From NCBI GenBank assembly GCA_002496395.1, contig DAJQ01000034.1, positions 48,731 to 54,004 on the forward strand: a stretch of 5,274 bases of DNA, given 5' to 3'. Within the stretch, counting starts at the first letter, position 1. Every line of letters begins with the position of its first letter. Source of the DNA: Methanocorpusculaceae archaeon UBA456 (GTDB taxonomy: Archaea > Halobacteriota > Methanomicrobia > Methanomicrobiales > Methanocorpusculaceae). Below the pieces are notes generated by a model. It was not told the origin of the DNA. It worked only from the letters and a program-made list of their open reading frames with translations, and did no database searches. A program made the position numbers and the translations under genes. Shown here in pieces: positions 5,004 through 5,274 of the stretch.

Positions 5004-5274
5004 GAAACCACCCGTGGACGTGATGTATCCTCAAAGAGATCGGGGATTGTTCCAAGGGCTGTGATCGTCTCCTCCTTTGTCATCCCGAAAAGTGCTGTCA
5101 GGAGGATCATCTCCCTGACAGTTCGCTGGCCGAGGATGGATCGTGCCCCGCTCCCGATCGCAAAGGAAAAACCAAACTTCCTCTGAAGGACAAGAAGCTC
5201 CTGGTACCTGGCAAGCACCTTCTGGCGGTAGTGACCACGACAGGAGATGATATGGCTGATATCAAGGTGCACCG
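5000..5274 (-). CDS. rnp3: RNase P protein component 3 (Rpp30), C-terminal part (partial)
   Basis: Ninety codons of the end of Rpp30, running off the right edge; the N-terminal part of the PHP-like TIM barrel lies outside. Recognisable pieces are the Rpp30-type helix (RGHYRQKVLARYQELLVLQR), the strand FGFSFAIGSGARSI with the conserved S-G-A/S-H/R region, and REMILLTALFGMTKEET as a C-terminal helix. Rpp30 forms a complex with Pop5 and supports the catalytic domain of the RNase P RNA. The first complete codon (5272-5270) is GTG, read here as internal Val rather than a start, because the protein homology is mid-domain at this point. TGA (5002-5000) overlaps the Pop5 start. Confidence 0.9.
   Translation of the reverse strand, partial: VHLDISHIISCRGHYRQKVLARYQELLVLQRKFGFSFAIGSGARSILGQRTVREMILLTALFGMTKEETITALGTIPDLFEDTSRPRVVS

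Noticed and set aside
5000..5272. A complete 90-residue gene starting with GTG at 5272
   Set aside because: The homology to Rpp30 is already mid-domain at this codon and the frame continues off the window edge, so the GTG is an internal Val.

Overview
The window is chromosomal DNA of a euryarchaeon, most likely a methanogen of the Methanomicrobiales or a close relative. The archaeal assignment rests on archaeal RNase P proteins, an archaeal proteasome alpha subunit, eL43 (L37Ae), the RNA polymerase P subunit, a single-domain Brix protein, Pcc1 and prefoldin beta, all packed in one gene cluster. The lineage call is an inference from protein character and from the absence of exosome genes. No mobile element, CRISPR array, tRNA or rRNA was seen.

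Layout. On the + strand, positions 1-151 hold the last 49 codons of a 2-isopropylmalate synthase-like gene (leuA family). A 31-base G-free pyrimidine-rich gap follows, then a complete aldehyde dehydrogenase gene (183-1607). From 1608 to the right edge everything is on the - strand. In transcription order (right to left) the genes are Rpp30 (RNase P component 3, partial), Pop5 (RNase P component 2), PsmA (proteasome alpha), SDO1/SBDS (ribosome maturation), eL43, RpoP, a Brix/Imp4-like rRNA-processing protein, the KEOPS subunit Pcc1, and prefoldin beta. The two blocks converge with no spacer: the aldehyde dehydrogenase stop codon ends at 1607 and the prefoldin stop begins at 1608.

How the genes work together. 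The - strand block is the archaeal informational 'superoperon' known for carrying the exosome. It links tRNA 5' processing (Rpp30, Pop5), protein degradation (PsmA), 50S maturation (SDO1), a 50S protein (eL43), transcription (RpoP), rRNA processing (Brix), tRNA t6A modification (Pcc1) and co-translational folding (PfdB). Junctions are tight: two ATGA stop/start overlaps, overlaps of 8, 14 and 32 nt, gaps of 6 and 11 nt, and Shine-Dalgarno motifs at most starts. This implies one polycistronic mRNA with translational coupling. The only sizeable gap (53 nt) lies between SDO1 and eL43, exactly where other euryarchaea carry Rrp4-Rrp41-Rrp42. The exosome genes are therefore missing from this copy of the cluster.

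I found no evidence of a new biological system. The points most worth a second look are the exosome-less junction, the zero-gap convergence with a hairpin on it, the G-free leader of the aldehyde dehydrogenase, and a roughly 60-residue C-terminal extension on Pop5.
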